Assembly: GCA_016936695.1 (NCBI GenBank)
Contig: JAFGXK010000170.1
Coordinates: 1 to 23,170 of the forward strand
Reading direction: 5' to 3'
Source of the DNA: Bacteroidales bacterium
GTDB taxonomy: Bacteria; Bacteroidota; Bacteroidia; Bacteroidales; VadinHA17
Length of the DNA: 23,170 nt
The position numbers were made by a program, and so were the translations under genes. A model generated the notes under the pieces. That model was not told where the DNA came from. It saw nothing but the letters and a program-made list of their open reading frames with translations, and made no database searches. Shown here piece by piece: positions 17,138 through 23,170 of this stretch (the first letter of the stretch is position 1; each line of letters opens with the position of its first letter).

Positions 17138-18598
17138 ATGAAGAAATATATATTAAAATTTGGAGTCCTGATATTTCTCACTGTATTCGCATTCAGCAGT
17201 TGTACAGAGAAATTTGAGGAAATCAACACTGACCCTGACAGGGCAAAAGATGCCCCCGCTACCAATGTACTGGCGTTTGTTTTGCGTTATTATTCATCCA
17301 CCTTCCATGATGCATGGGCAGATATGAATGAGCCTTCAACATACGCCGGACACCTTACAAAAATCCAGTATATTGATGAAGCACGCTATAATTTCAGGCC
17401 TGGTACCGTCGAAAACAACTGGTATTATGGCTACATACTTCTGAATAATATCAATGAAATAAAGAAGAAAGCCACTGCTGATGGTGCTGATAATCTCCTT
17501 GGTGTTGCAAAGGTTCTTGAATCAATGATAGTTCAGACCATGTCAGACCGATGGAGGGATATCCCCTACACAGATGCAATAAAACTGGGTGAAGGCATAC
17601 TTCTTCCTACATACGATACACAGGAGGAGATCTACCCTGCATTGCTTGATGTACTTGCTGAAGCAAATAATCTTTTGGCAACTCCTGCTGCCACAGATCA
17701 GATTGGCGAAGGAGATATGATCTTTGCAGGTGATGTCCTTAAATGGCAGAAACTGGCTAATTCTCTCAGGCTTAGAATTGCGATGCGTATATCAGAAGTT
17801 GCGGCTCAAACAGCAAGGCCTGTGGTTGAGGCAATTCTCGGGAATCCTGCAGCAAATCCGGTAATGGAAAGCAACGATGACAATGCAATGTTCGTATGGC
17901 AGGGTACCTCGCCTTATGAAGAGCCCTGGTATACCGATTCAAAATCAAGGGATGACCATGGTATGGCTGATGTCCTGGTAAATGAACTGCTTGCACTGGA
18001 TGACCCTCGCCTGCCGGTTTATGCTGTTCCTGCAACCGACGACGGACAATACAAAGGATTTACCATTGGTGCTGAGGCTCAGCCAAGTTTGTCATCTGTT
18101 TCGAGAATAGGCATACGGTTCAGAAAAGATCCCGCAGGATTCTCCCCTATGATGAGATACGCGGAAGTTATGTTCTGTGTTGCTGAAGCTTCCAAGTTAG
18201 GATGGACAACAGGAACTACCGCACAGGAAGCTTATGAAGCTGGCGTTACAGCTTCACTGGAAGAAAATGGAGTAGAACAAGCTGACATTGACGCTTATCT
18301 TCTCGGTGGTGGTGCTTTTGCCGATGATCTGGACCAGATTTATTTGCAGCAGTGGATTGCTTTGTTTAAGCAGGGCATGGAAGCATGGTCGTTGTACCGC
18401 AGAACAGGAATCCCGAGCACAAACTATGTTGCTCCCGGATCATTCTTCCCGGGCCATAACTCCCCTCCTTTCAGGTATCCCTACCCGGCAAATGAAGGTA
18501 CTCTGAATGGAGCCAACAGTAAACCTTTCAGCGACCAGGTTACTGATAATTTCTGGGGTAAGCAAATGTGGTATGATACACGTACAGGAGTAAACTAA
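17138..18598 (+). CDS. SusD-like_2 family (SusD/RagB) nutrient-binding outer membrane lipoprotein
   Basis: This 486-aa lipoprotein is the partner of the SusC encoded 21 nt upstream. The signal peptide ends FAFSSC (Cys22), followed by TEKFEE, an acidic stretch just after the lipidated Cys that fits Bacteroidota surface-export signals. Diagnostic SusD-like_2 features are FEEINTDPDRAKDA (27-40), MSDRWRDIPYTDAIK, DVLKWQKLANSLRLRIAMRI and MMRYAEVMFCVAEAS. Helices dominate, as expected for the TPR-type fold. This subfamily differs from the classical RagB/SusD type of the first operon; in the wider phylum SusD-like_2 proteins often pair with SusC in operons lacking glycoside hydrolases. The ligand is unknown; peptides or other oligomers are as possible as glycans. 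Confidence 0.94.
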   Translation: MKKYILKFGVLIFLTVFAFSSCTEKFEEINTDPDRAKDAPATNVLAFVLRYYSSTFHDAWADMNEPSTYAGHLTKIQYIDEARYNFRPGTVENNWYYGYILLNNINEIKKKATADGADNLLGVAKVLESMIVQTMSDRWRDIPYTDAIKLGEGILLPTYDTQEEIYPALLDVLAEANNLLATPAATDQIGEGDMIFAGDVLKWQKLANSLRLRIAMRISEVAAQTARPVVEAILGNPAANPVMESNDDNAMFVWQGTSPYEEPWYTDSKSRDDHGMADVLVNELLALDDPRLPVYAVPATDDGQYKGFTIGAEAQPSLSSVSRIGIRFRKDPAGFSPMMRYAEVMFCVAEASKLGWTTGTTAQEAYEAGVTASLEENGVEQADIDAYLLGGGAFADDLDQIYLQQWIALFKQGMEAWSLYRRTGIPSTNYVAPGSFFPGHNSPPFRYPYPANEGTLNGANSKPFSDQVTDNFWGKQMWYDTRTGVN

Positions 18599-18625
18599 AC
18601 GTTCTTTTGAGTAAATGTTTTTAAG

Positions 18626-18665
18626 ATAGAGACCGGGCTTCTTCGGGGGACGGTCTCTATTTTTT
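18626..18665 (+). terminator. Rho-independent terminator of the second SusCD operon
   Basis: ATAGAGACCG (18626-18635) pairs perfectly with CGGTCTCTAT (18651-18660) around a 15-nt loop, followed by T5 (18661-18665). It lies 27 nt after the SusD-like_2 stop. Confidence 0.9.
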
Positions 18666-18711
18666 ATTTTCAGAGCATTGTTGACTGAACTTAAACCAAA
18701 AATTAAAGTGT

Positions 18712-19398
18712 ATGTTAAGACGTTTAAGCGTTTGTCTTTCGATTCTTTTAATTAACTGTGGCATAAGTACCGCTCAGCTTTATTATGTGAATCTGCCTCC
18801 TGGCCACAACAAAATTACCCTGGGCGACAATAGAATTCCGGGTGTGAAAGGATCTCCATATCTGTCCGATGAGTGGAGTATGGGAACCATTACCCTTCAC
18901 AGCGGAAGCGTGATTGACAGCCTGGAAATGAGATATAACGTCTTTGCCGGGGAAATCCACTATAAGCATGATGGCAATGTGTACATACTTGGATCACCCG
19001 ACAGTGTCCGGTACATTACGATGTATGGAGGACGATACTTTGTTTATCTTCCTTATAATGAAAAGAAAGAAGGTACGCAAAAGGATTATTTTGAGTTTCT
19101 TTCCGGCGATGTGGCCCAGTTGCTCGTCAGGCATACCGTGACTAAAATCAAGTCGAACTATAATGTAGCAATGGATGTTGGCGAAAAGGATGACCGCCTA
19201 GAACATAAAAACATTTACTATCTGCGGAAGGACAACTCGATTGTCTTAATTGACAGAAAGGGGCAAAACCTACTGGATCTACTGTCAGACAAATCCCGGG
19301 AATTGAGGGATTTCGTTTCTCAGAACCGTCTTTCATTTACCAGGGAGGCTGATCTCAAACGGATTGTAGATCATTACAATTCTTTCCACAAGAACTGA
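18712..19398 (+). CDS. Exported protein of unknown function
   Basis: This 228-aa protein has a type I signal peptide (MLRRLSVCLSILLIN core, cleavage likely after STA or STAQ near 21-22). The mature part begins with beta-rich sequence: GTITLHSGSVIDSLEMRYNV, then EIHYKHDGNVYILG and SVRYITMYGG, suggesting repeated hairpins. The last 60 residues look helical and charged, with a pattern (DLLSDKSRELRDFVSQNRL...READLKRIVDHYNSF) that I have seen in secreted Bacteroidota proteins of unassigned function. There is no lipobox, so periplasmic location is likely. It follows the terminator of the SusD-like_2 gene by 46 nt and seems to be a separate single-gene unit, although I found no convincing TAnnTTTG promoter in front of it. 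It converges with the transporter gene on the other strand. Confidence 0.8.
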   Translation: MLRRLSVCLSILLINCGISTAQLYYVNLPPGHNKITLGDNRIPGVKGSPYLSDEWSMGTITLHSGSVIDSLEMRYNVFAGEIHYKHDGNVYILGSPDSVRYITMYGGRYFVYLPYNEKKEGTQKDYFEFLSGDVAQLLVRHTVTKIKSNYNVAMDVGEKDDRLEHKNIYYLRKDNSIVLIDRKGQNLLDLLSDKSRELRDFVSQNRLSFTREADLKRIVDHYNSFHKN

Positions 19399-19407
19399 CA
19401 ATTGTTG

Positions 19408-19431
19408 AAAAAGGCCGCAGTAAAAAGCGGC
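19408..19431 (-). terminator. Terminator of the CNNM/CorC transporter gene
   Basis: Read on the - strand, GCCGC (19431-19427) and GCGGC (19418-19414) form a 5-bp GC stem with an 8-nt loop, followed by C and T5 (19412-19408). It lies in the 64-nt gap between convergent genes. On the + strand the stem lacks a T run, so it mainly serves the minus-strand operon. Confidence 0.65.
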
Positions 19432-19462
19432 GAATATGTAACCGTTCTTATCGTCACAGCTT

Positions 19463-20728
19463 CTATCTGGATTCTGTTTTCAGATTTACCAGTTCTATCC
19501 TGGTTGCAGTAACCTTCAGGATCCTGAAGACAAACTTGCCTATCCTTATGATTTCATTCGTCCCCGGAATACTCCCATGGTGGTAAAGGATCAGCCCCGC
19601 CAGTGTTTCGAAATCATCCTCTTCCGGCAGATTCAGGTTATATGTTTCATTGAGGTAGTCGATCTCAAGCCTTCCTGAAAAAACAAATTCTCCCGGACCG
19701 ACTTCTTTCTCGGTAAGTTCATAATAGTCGTGCTCATCCTCGATATCACCGACTATCTCCTCCAGAACATCCTCAATGGTTACCATCCCCGACGTGCCTC
19801 CAAACTCGTCAACAACCAGGGCAACACTCTTCTTCTCATCAAAGAAAAGCTTAAGAAGCTTGTTTGCTGCCATTGTCTCCGGAACTATAGCCACCTTCCT
19901 GACACACGACATTATGTCCGGGGGATCCCTGAATACATCCTTCAGCTCAACGTAACCGATAATGTTGTCGATTGTATTCTGATAAACAAGAATCCGGGAA
20001 TGACCTGACTGCATGAACCTTTCCTTAAGGTCCGGAACCATGCTCCCGGCTTCGATGGCGTTGATCTCCGTCCGGGGAACCATGCATTCCCTAAGCTTTA
20101 CATTCGAGAAATCGAGGGCATTGCGAAATATCCTGATATTCTCCCTAAGCGGTTCTGTACTCCCGGTAATCTGTTTCCCCTCACTTATGAAATTGTTAAG
20201 GTCTACCTTGCTGAAGACAAGGTTCTCCAGCTCTTTTTTATTTCCTCTCATCCCGAAAAATATCCTTAGAAACAGATTTGAAGCTGAAAGAGCTAACTTG
20301 CTTATGGGATAAAAAATGATATAAAATAACATTGCAGGAAGGCTCAGGATATTCAGGAAGAAATTGGGCGAGATCATGAACATTGTCTTCGGAAGGAATT
20401 CAGCCATGAGTAGGATCAGGGCAGTACTCATAACCGTATTGACGACAAGCACGGCAAGGTCTGATTGAAGAAACGGTAACAGGACAGGATTCAGAAGACG
20501 GGAGAAAAAAAGACCGTAGATTACCAGTGCAATGTTGTTGCCGATAAGCATTGTGGCTATGAACTGCCCCGGATTATTCGTAAAAACACCTGTAAACTGG
20601 GAACCGAAATTACCCTGCTTCCTGTCGAGCTCAATCCTTAGCTTGTTCGAAGCCACAAAGGCGATCTCCATTCCTGAAAAAAAGGCGGAGAAGATCATTA
20701 CGACAATTATGACCAATATGGCATTCAT
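19463..20728 (-). CDS. CNNM/CorC (hemolysin-family) membrane transporter with CBS domains
   Basis: Starting at the ATG at 20728 the protein is 421 aa: a DUF21/CNNM membrane domain (about 1-170, opening AILVIIVVMIFSAFFSG followed by MEIAFVASNKL), a CBS pair (about 212-330, with MVPRTEINAI and VALVVDEFGGTSGMVTIEDV), and a C-terminal CorC/HlyC transporter-associated domain (about 338-415, FSGRLEIDYLN...DFETLAGLIL). A longer frame runs to an ATG at 20791, but the extra 21 residues (IQGISLLQKCYFW) do not fit the family, which begins just before the first helix. Relatives are linked to Mg2+/Co2+ export and, in gliding Bacteroidota, to GldE; I do not assign that name. In this phylum the gene normally sits right after coaX-lptC. 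Here 372 nt of palindrome-rich DNA intervenes, so it may need its own promoter. Confidence 0.92.
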   Translation of the reverse strand: MNAILVIIVVMIFSAFFSGMEIAFVASNKLRIELDRKQGNFGSQFTGVFTNNPGQFIATMLIGNNIALVIYGLFFSRLLNPVLLPFLQSDLAVLVVNTVMSTALILLMAEFLPKTMFMISPNFFLNILSLPAMLFYIIFYPISKLALSASNLFLRIFFGMRGNKKELENLVFSKVDLNNFISEGKQITGSTEPLRENIRIFRNALDFSNVKLRECMVPRTEINAIEAGSMVPDLKERFMQSGHSRILVYQNTIDNIIGYVELKDVFRDPPDIMSCVRKVAIVPETMAANKLLKLFFDEKKSVALVVDEFGGTSGMVTIEDVLEEIVGDIEDEHDYYELTEKEVGPGEFVFSGRLEIDYLNETYNLNLPEEDDFETLAGLILYHHGSIPGTNEIIRIGKFVFRILKVTATRIELVNLKTESR

Positions 20729-21100
20729 GGCCCAAAAATAACACTTTTGAAGTAAACTAATCCCTTGAATGGTAAAACAAACCCCTCCCAACCTTTCCCG
20801 TTAAACAGTCCTACTCCATACTCACTTCTTTTCTCCAGCCTTGAGGGCTGGGCTTCTAATAGCCCCGGTCCCATCCGGGGCTAAGGCAATAACATCATTA
20901 CCACCCTGAAGGGGTGGCCTTCAGTTATCACAGTTATACTTTATATTGAATGATAAATAATATATTGGAATGCAACCCGCTCCGGGGTTGTCCGTGGTGT
21001 GTGGCGCTCTTTACCCGGGGCGATACCCGGGCTATTGGAAGTCGACACTTAAGGTGTCGCTAAAAGTTTGATGGAAGACGACACGTCAGGGATTGGGCGA
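20729..21100. other. Non-coding spacer between lptC and the transporter gene, largely repeat-derived
   Basis: No convincing gene lies in this 372-nt gap. Its part 20835-21060 consists of a series of short palindromes (see repeat entry) flanked by AT-rich sequence (20937-20970). A weak - strand promoter for the transporter gene may be present at its left end: TTTG (20782-20779) 18 nt before TAGTTTAC (20760-20753), a partial match to TAnnTTTG. A perfect -7 string, TATTTTTG (20740-20733), lies too close to the ATG to be useful unless the transcript is nearly leaderless. Confidence 0.6.
20835..21060. repeat. Composite cluster of REP-like palindromes
   Basis: At least six hairpin-forming units lie within 226 nt: CCAGCC/GGCTGG (20835-20851); AGCCCCGG/CCGGGGCT with one further T-A pair (20860-20883); CCACCC/GGGTGG (20901-20917), which overlaps an alternative CTGAAGG/CCTTCAG stem (20906-20924); CAACCC/GGGTTG (20973-20990); CCCGGG/CCCGGG (21014-21031), where TACCCGGG also occurs as a direct repeat; and CGACAC/GTGTCG (21043-21059). 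Most stems are 6-8 bp with 5-6-nt loops. No transposase is present. The pattern resembles non-autonomous REP/BIME-type or small palindromic elements dispersed in Bacteroidota genomes. Confidence 0.7.
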
Positions 21101-21652
21101 TCAGTTTTCCTCGTTGATATAGATTGTGGCGCTCAGGTTCTTAATCCTTCTCCTGGTCAGACGGGGATCCGACTCAAGACCGTAACCCTGGATGATCTGG
21201 TCCTCGGTGGTGATCTTTACAAACCTGTCGGTGTATATGAGATCTTTCTTCTGATCCCAGAACAGAAGCTCGGTTTCAAGCTTTTCCCCGGATTCATTGA
21301 AAGCCACTACACTGTCCTGCAGTTCCCACAGGTTTTTATCATCATGGAATTTTGCATATCTTGATGTCACCGAAGCCACCGGCCTTGAATTGCCATCATG
21401 AAACCGGACGTCGAGACCCGATCTGAATTCTGTATAGGGAGGTTCGGCTTTTTCATATCTTTCCATTACCGGAGCCGAGAAGACCAGCTCGAGCTTTCCC
21501 GAATCGGTGTATGTTGTTGTAAAATCCTTTCCTGTCTGTGATGGCAGACGGAGAATGTCTATCTTGTCGTATTCAATGGATTTCTTCCCGCACGCGAAGA
21601 GACTTATTACAGCGGCCAGTAACGGTAGAAAGAATCTAATTCTTTTCTGCAT
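21101..21652 (-). CDS. lptC: LPS export periplasmic protein LptC
   Basis: This 183-aa protein fits the LptC family of the lipopolysaccharide transport bridge, which passes LPS from the inner-membrane LptBFG ABC transporter to LptA. The N-terminus ends in SLFACGKK, giving a lipobox with Cys21, so the protein is probably anchored as a lipoprotein rather than by the single helix seen in enterobacteria. The mature part shows the expected beta-jellyroll strand pattern: GKLELVFSAPVMERYEK, DVRFHD, TSRYAKFHDDKNLWELQDSVVAFNESGEKLETELLFWDQ broken into short strands, then LIYTDRFVKITTED and IIQGYGLESD. This last element, where double-stranded precursors turn 'required' to 'forbidden' phrases in the LptA/LptC fold, is typical. 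The start overlaps the coaX 3' end by 17 nt, indicating coupled translation. Placement between coaX and the CNNM gene is the usual Bacteroidota order. Confidence 0.88.
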   Translation of the reverse strand: MQKRIRFFLPLLAAVISLFACGKKSIEYDKIDILRLPSQTGKDFTTTYTDSGKLELVFSAPVMERYEKAEPPYTEFRSGLDVRFHDGNSRPVASVTSRYAKFHDDKNLWELQDSVVAFNESGEKLETELLFWDQKKDLIYTDRFVKITTEDQIIQGYGLESDPRLTRRRIKNLSATIYINEEN

Positions 21653-22370
21653 TATATTCCAGAATATGATTCAGACCGGCAAGGACCAGATCGGGTTGAT
21701 AATTTACTTTGCAGCATAACCTCTCCTTCAGGTAACCGCTGTCGCCTCCGGTAAGTATTATCATCGAATCAATATTGTCTTCCCTGAACGACCTTATGTA
21801 ACTGTTTATTTCATAGATAAGCCCGTCAGTAACTCCGGCTGAAATTGCCTCGAACGTGTTTTTTCCCGGAGAGGAGTATTTCTGAAGAGTGGAGCCAAGC
21901 GGAAGCTTGCCAGTGAATTTATGCAGGGCCCTGAAACGCATGCTCAGTCCCGGAGAAATATTTCCTCCCTTGTAGGTCTTGCCTGAGAGGTAATCAAAGG
22001 TTACCGCACTTCCGGCATCAATTATGAGAACATTTCTTCCGGGGTAAAGGTAATAAGCTCCAGCAACTGCTGCCAGCCGGTCGGGTCCAAGTGTCTCGGG
22101 GGTTTCATATTCATTCCTGAAAGGAAGCCTTGTGTGCCGCGACAGAACATGGACATTAGGTATGCCAAGCGTTGCCATGTCGATGATGAACTCAGGAAGG
22201 TCCCTGACTGTTGAGATCATAGCATATTTAATCTCATCCAGGTAGGGCTCAAATATTTCCTGCAACTTATCAAAACTGAATTGCTTGGTTGTGAGAGATA
22301 CCTTCTTTTCGTAACCTTCGTAAACGGCTATCTTGGTGGCCGTATTCCCAACATCAAAAATAAGGTTCAT
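21636..22370 (-). CDS. coaX: Type III pantothenate kinase
   Basis: This 244-aa cytoplasmic enzyme phosphorylates pantothenate, the first step of coenzyme A synthesis. It belongs to the ASKHA-fold type III class, which needs a monovalent cation and is not feedback-inhibited by CoA. Diagnostic motifs: the phosphate-binding DVGNTATK (6-13), ETLGPDRLAA with GPDR at 95-98 (pantothenate site), IDAGSAVTFD (117-126), GGNISPGLSMR (135-145) and a late ILTGGDSGYL. Length is normal. The ATG at 22370 lies immediately before LIFDVGNT, leaving no doubt about the start. lptC begins inside its 3' end. A separate promoter is likely in the 140-nt gap behind mfd, where symmetrical motifs also occur. Confidence 0.95.
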   Translation of the reverse strand: MNLIFDVGNTATKIAVYEGYEKKVSLTTKQFSFDKLQEIFEPYLDEIKYAMISTVRDLPEFIIDMATLGIPNVHVLSRHTRLPFRNEYETPETLGPDRLAAVAGAYYLYPGRNVLIIDAGSAVTFDYLSGKTYKGGNISPGLSMRFRALHKFTGKLPLGSTLQKYSSPGKNTFEAISAGVTDGLIYEINSYIRSFREDNIDSMIILTGGDSGYLKERLCCKVNYQPDLVLAGLNHILEYNAEKN

Positions 22371-22387
22371 GGCGATCTATATAAATA

Positions 22388-22395
22388 CAAATGTA
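22388..22395 (-). promoter_or_regulatory. Candidate -7 box for coaX-lptC
   Basis: Read on the - strand this is TACATTTG, an exact TAnnTTTG match 17 nt before the coaX ATG, implying a leader of about 10-12 nt. The -33 position is only T-rich. A 17-bp inverted repeat overlaps its upstream edge. Confidence 0.5.
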
Positions 22396-22410
22396 CTAAA
22401 GGGTTTAGTA
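22394..22410. promoter_or_regulatory. Perfect inverted repeat overlapping the coaX promoter
   Basis: TACTAAAGGGTTTAGTA has 7-bp arms around GGG. It abuts and overlaps by two bases the candidate -7 box, in the -33/-7 spacer, a position typical of repressor operators. No regulator is encoded nearby. Confidence 0.4.
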
Positions 22411-22456
22411 TAGAAAAAATTTATTTGTGAGCCGGGTATCAACATTGGTTTTGAAC

Positions 22457-22475
22457 GTTATAACAATGTTATAAC
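22457..22475. promoter_or_regulatory. Tandem palindromic octamers upstream of coaX
   Basis: GTTATAACAATGTTATAAC contains the self-complementary octamer GTTATAAC twice, 11 bp apart (about one helical turn). It sits about 60 nt upstream of the candidate coaX -7 box and 35 nt after the mfd stop. The spacing suits cooperative protein binding on one DNA face. Confidence 0.4.
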
Positions 22476-22510
22476 ATATTTGAAAGGCCCATTTTCATAT
22501 TATTGCAGTA

Positions 22511-23170
22511 TTATCCAATGCTGATCTGCCTTTTAGCCTCATCTTCAATGCCCTGCAGAATCCCGATCGACGACCTTACATTTTCTATGCCGGTAATTGT
22601 AAGAATCAGTTTTGATTCCTTTTGTTTAACCGACATTCTTTTCTGGTGCCGGTTGACATAATTCATAAACGATACAAACAGGGAGCTGCGATAAAATTTT
22701 GAATTCGGATCGGAAACGAAAAAAGCGATCAGGAGATTATTCTTAAGCAATATCTTTTCAATGCCCAGCCGGCTTGCAATCCATTTTATCCTCACTACGT
22801 TGAGAAGCGATGATGCCGGTGGAGGGAGCGGTCCGAACCTGTCGGTCAGCCTGCTTTCATAAAGCTCAAGTCCTTCCTCATTATCGATCTCGTTGAGTTC
22901 CTTGTAAAGCCTGATTCTTTCGGAGATATTTGATACATATTCATCGGGGAACATGATCTCGAGATCGGTCTCGATCTGGAAGTCAGTGACATATGGTTTT
23001 TGTTTTTCAGTGGTTTGGGGTTTCCCCGATTTCCTGATTTCCTGTTCCAGGAGCTGAGGTTCCGACTCCCTGAGTTCAGCCAATGCCTCATTAAGGATTT
23101 TCTGGTAAGTCTCGTATCCGACATCTGCTATGAAACCGCTTTGTTCCGCGCCGAGCAGATTTCCCGATCC
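22511..23170 (-). CDS. mfd: Transcription-repair coupling factor Mfd, C-terminal part (5' truncated by window)
   Basis: The minus-strand frame is open from the window edge to the TAA at 22513-22511, giving the last 219 residues. It begins SGNLLGAEQSGFIADVGYE, the conserved end of the Mfd translocase domain (TRG-side motif region), and passes through FQIETDLEIMFPDEYVSN and ERIRLYKELN into the C-terminal TRCF domain (D7), including LTDRFGPLP. Mfd is a cytoplasmic DNA translocase that removes stalled RNA polymerase and recruits UvrA for transcription-coupled repair; D7 restrains UvrA binding. A TTG at 23083 is in frame but internal, not a start. coaX lies 140 nt downstream in the same direction. 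Confidence 0.93.
   Translation of the reverse strand, partial: GSGNLLGAEQSGFIADVGYETYQKILNEALAELRESEPQLLEQEIRKSGKPQTTEKQKPYVTDFQIETDLEIMFPDEYVSNISERIRLYKELNEIDNEEGLELYESRLTDRFGPLPPPASSLLNVVRIKWIASRLGIEKILLKNNLLIAFFVSDPNSKFYRSSLFVSFMNYVNRHQKRMSVKQKESKLILTITGIENVRSSIGILQGIEDEAKRQISIG

Noticed and set aside
8070..18598. Complete polysaccharide utilisation locus with CAZymes
   Set aside because: No glycosidase, lyase, esterase or hybrid two-component gene is encoded; only SusCD components and lipoproteins are seen.
20733..20740. Perfect TAnnTTTG box just before the transporter start
   Set aside because: It ends 4 nt before the ATG and lacks a -33 partner at the right distance, so a start there would leave essentially no leader.
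20729..20791. N-terminal extension of the CNNM/CorC transporter to an ATG at 20791
   Set aside because: The 21 extra residues do not match the family start, and the ATG at 20728 sits directly before the first membrane helix.
21068..21364. 98-aa + strand open frame spanning the repeat edge and lptC
   Set aside because: Mostly antisense to lptC, which has a lipobox, correct length and conserved operon position.
22511..23083. Stand-alone 190-aa gene starting at TTG 23083
   Set aside because: The same frame continues upstream with conserved Mfd sequence (GNLLGAEQSGFIAD) to the window edge, so this is the truncated end of mfd.

Overview
The window looks like a chromosomal segment of a member of the Bacteroidota, most likely order Bacteroidales or a close relative. 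Evidence: two SusC/SusD outer-membrane uptake pairs, Bacteroidota-type promoters (TTTG spaced about 18-19 nt from TAnnTTTG), weak Shine-Dalgarno sequences, a DUF3109 gene, and the gene order mfd-coaX-lptC-CNNM/CorC transporter. No rRNA, tRNA, CRISPR array, transposase, integrase or phage gene was seen.

Left part (1-3987, + strand): the 3' end of a HEAT-like protein, possibly the soluble tail of an Npt1/Npt2-type nucleotide transporter. Six bases later comes a 1022-aa membrane-anchored STAND ATPase with a seven-bladed WD40 propeller. The two look like one operon and are the least conventional genes here. A repeat-rich spacer follows.

Housekeeping block (4142-7818, +): gpmI (glycolytic phosphoglycerate mutase) is translationally coupled by a 1-nt overlap to a Cys-rich DUF3109 gene. 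After a small dispersed-repeat remnant comes an M20 family dipeptidase.

Uptake region (8006-18665, +): two consecutive transcription units, each with its own promoter and hairpin terminator. Unit 1 is susC-like, susD-like and an unknown lipoprotein. Unit 2 is susC-like and a SusD-like_2 gene. Neither has a glycosidase, protease, sulfatase or regulator, so the substrates cannot be read from context. The two SusC genes share promoter core, leader motif, signal peptide and N-terminal domain much more closely than their barrels. A small exported protein of unknown function follows (18712-19398).

Right part (19408-23170, - strand): read in transcription direction, the 3' end of mfd, coaX, lptC (17-nt overlap with coaX) and a CNNM/CorC membrane transporter. 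The lptC-transporter junction is interrupted by about 370 nt of palindrome-rich non-coding DNA that looks like a composite of REP-like elements. The mfd-coaX gap holds two striking symmetrical motifs that could be operators.

I do not see a clearly new defence or biosynthetic system. The best leads are the HEAT/STAND-WD40 pair, the twin SusC leader cassette, the palindrome cluster and the symmetrical motifs upstream of coaX.
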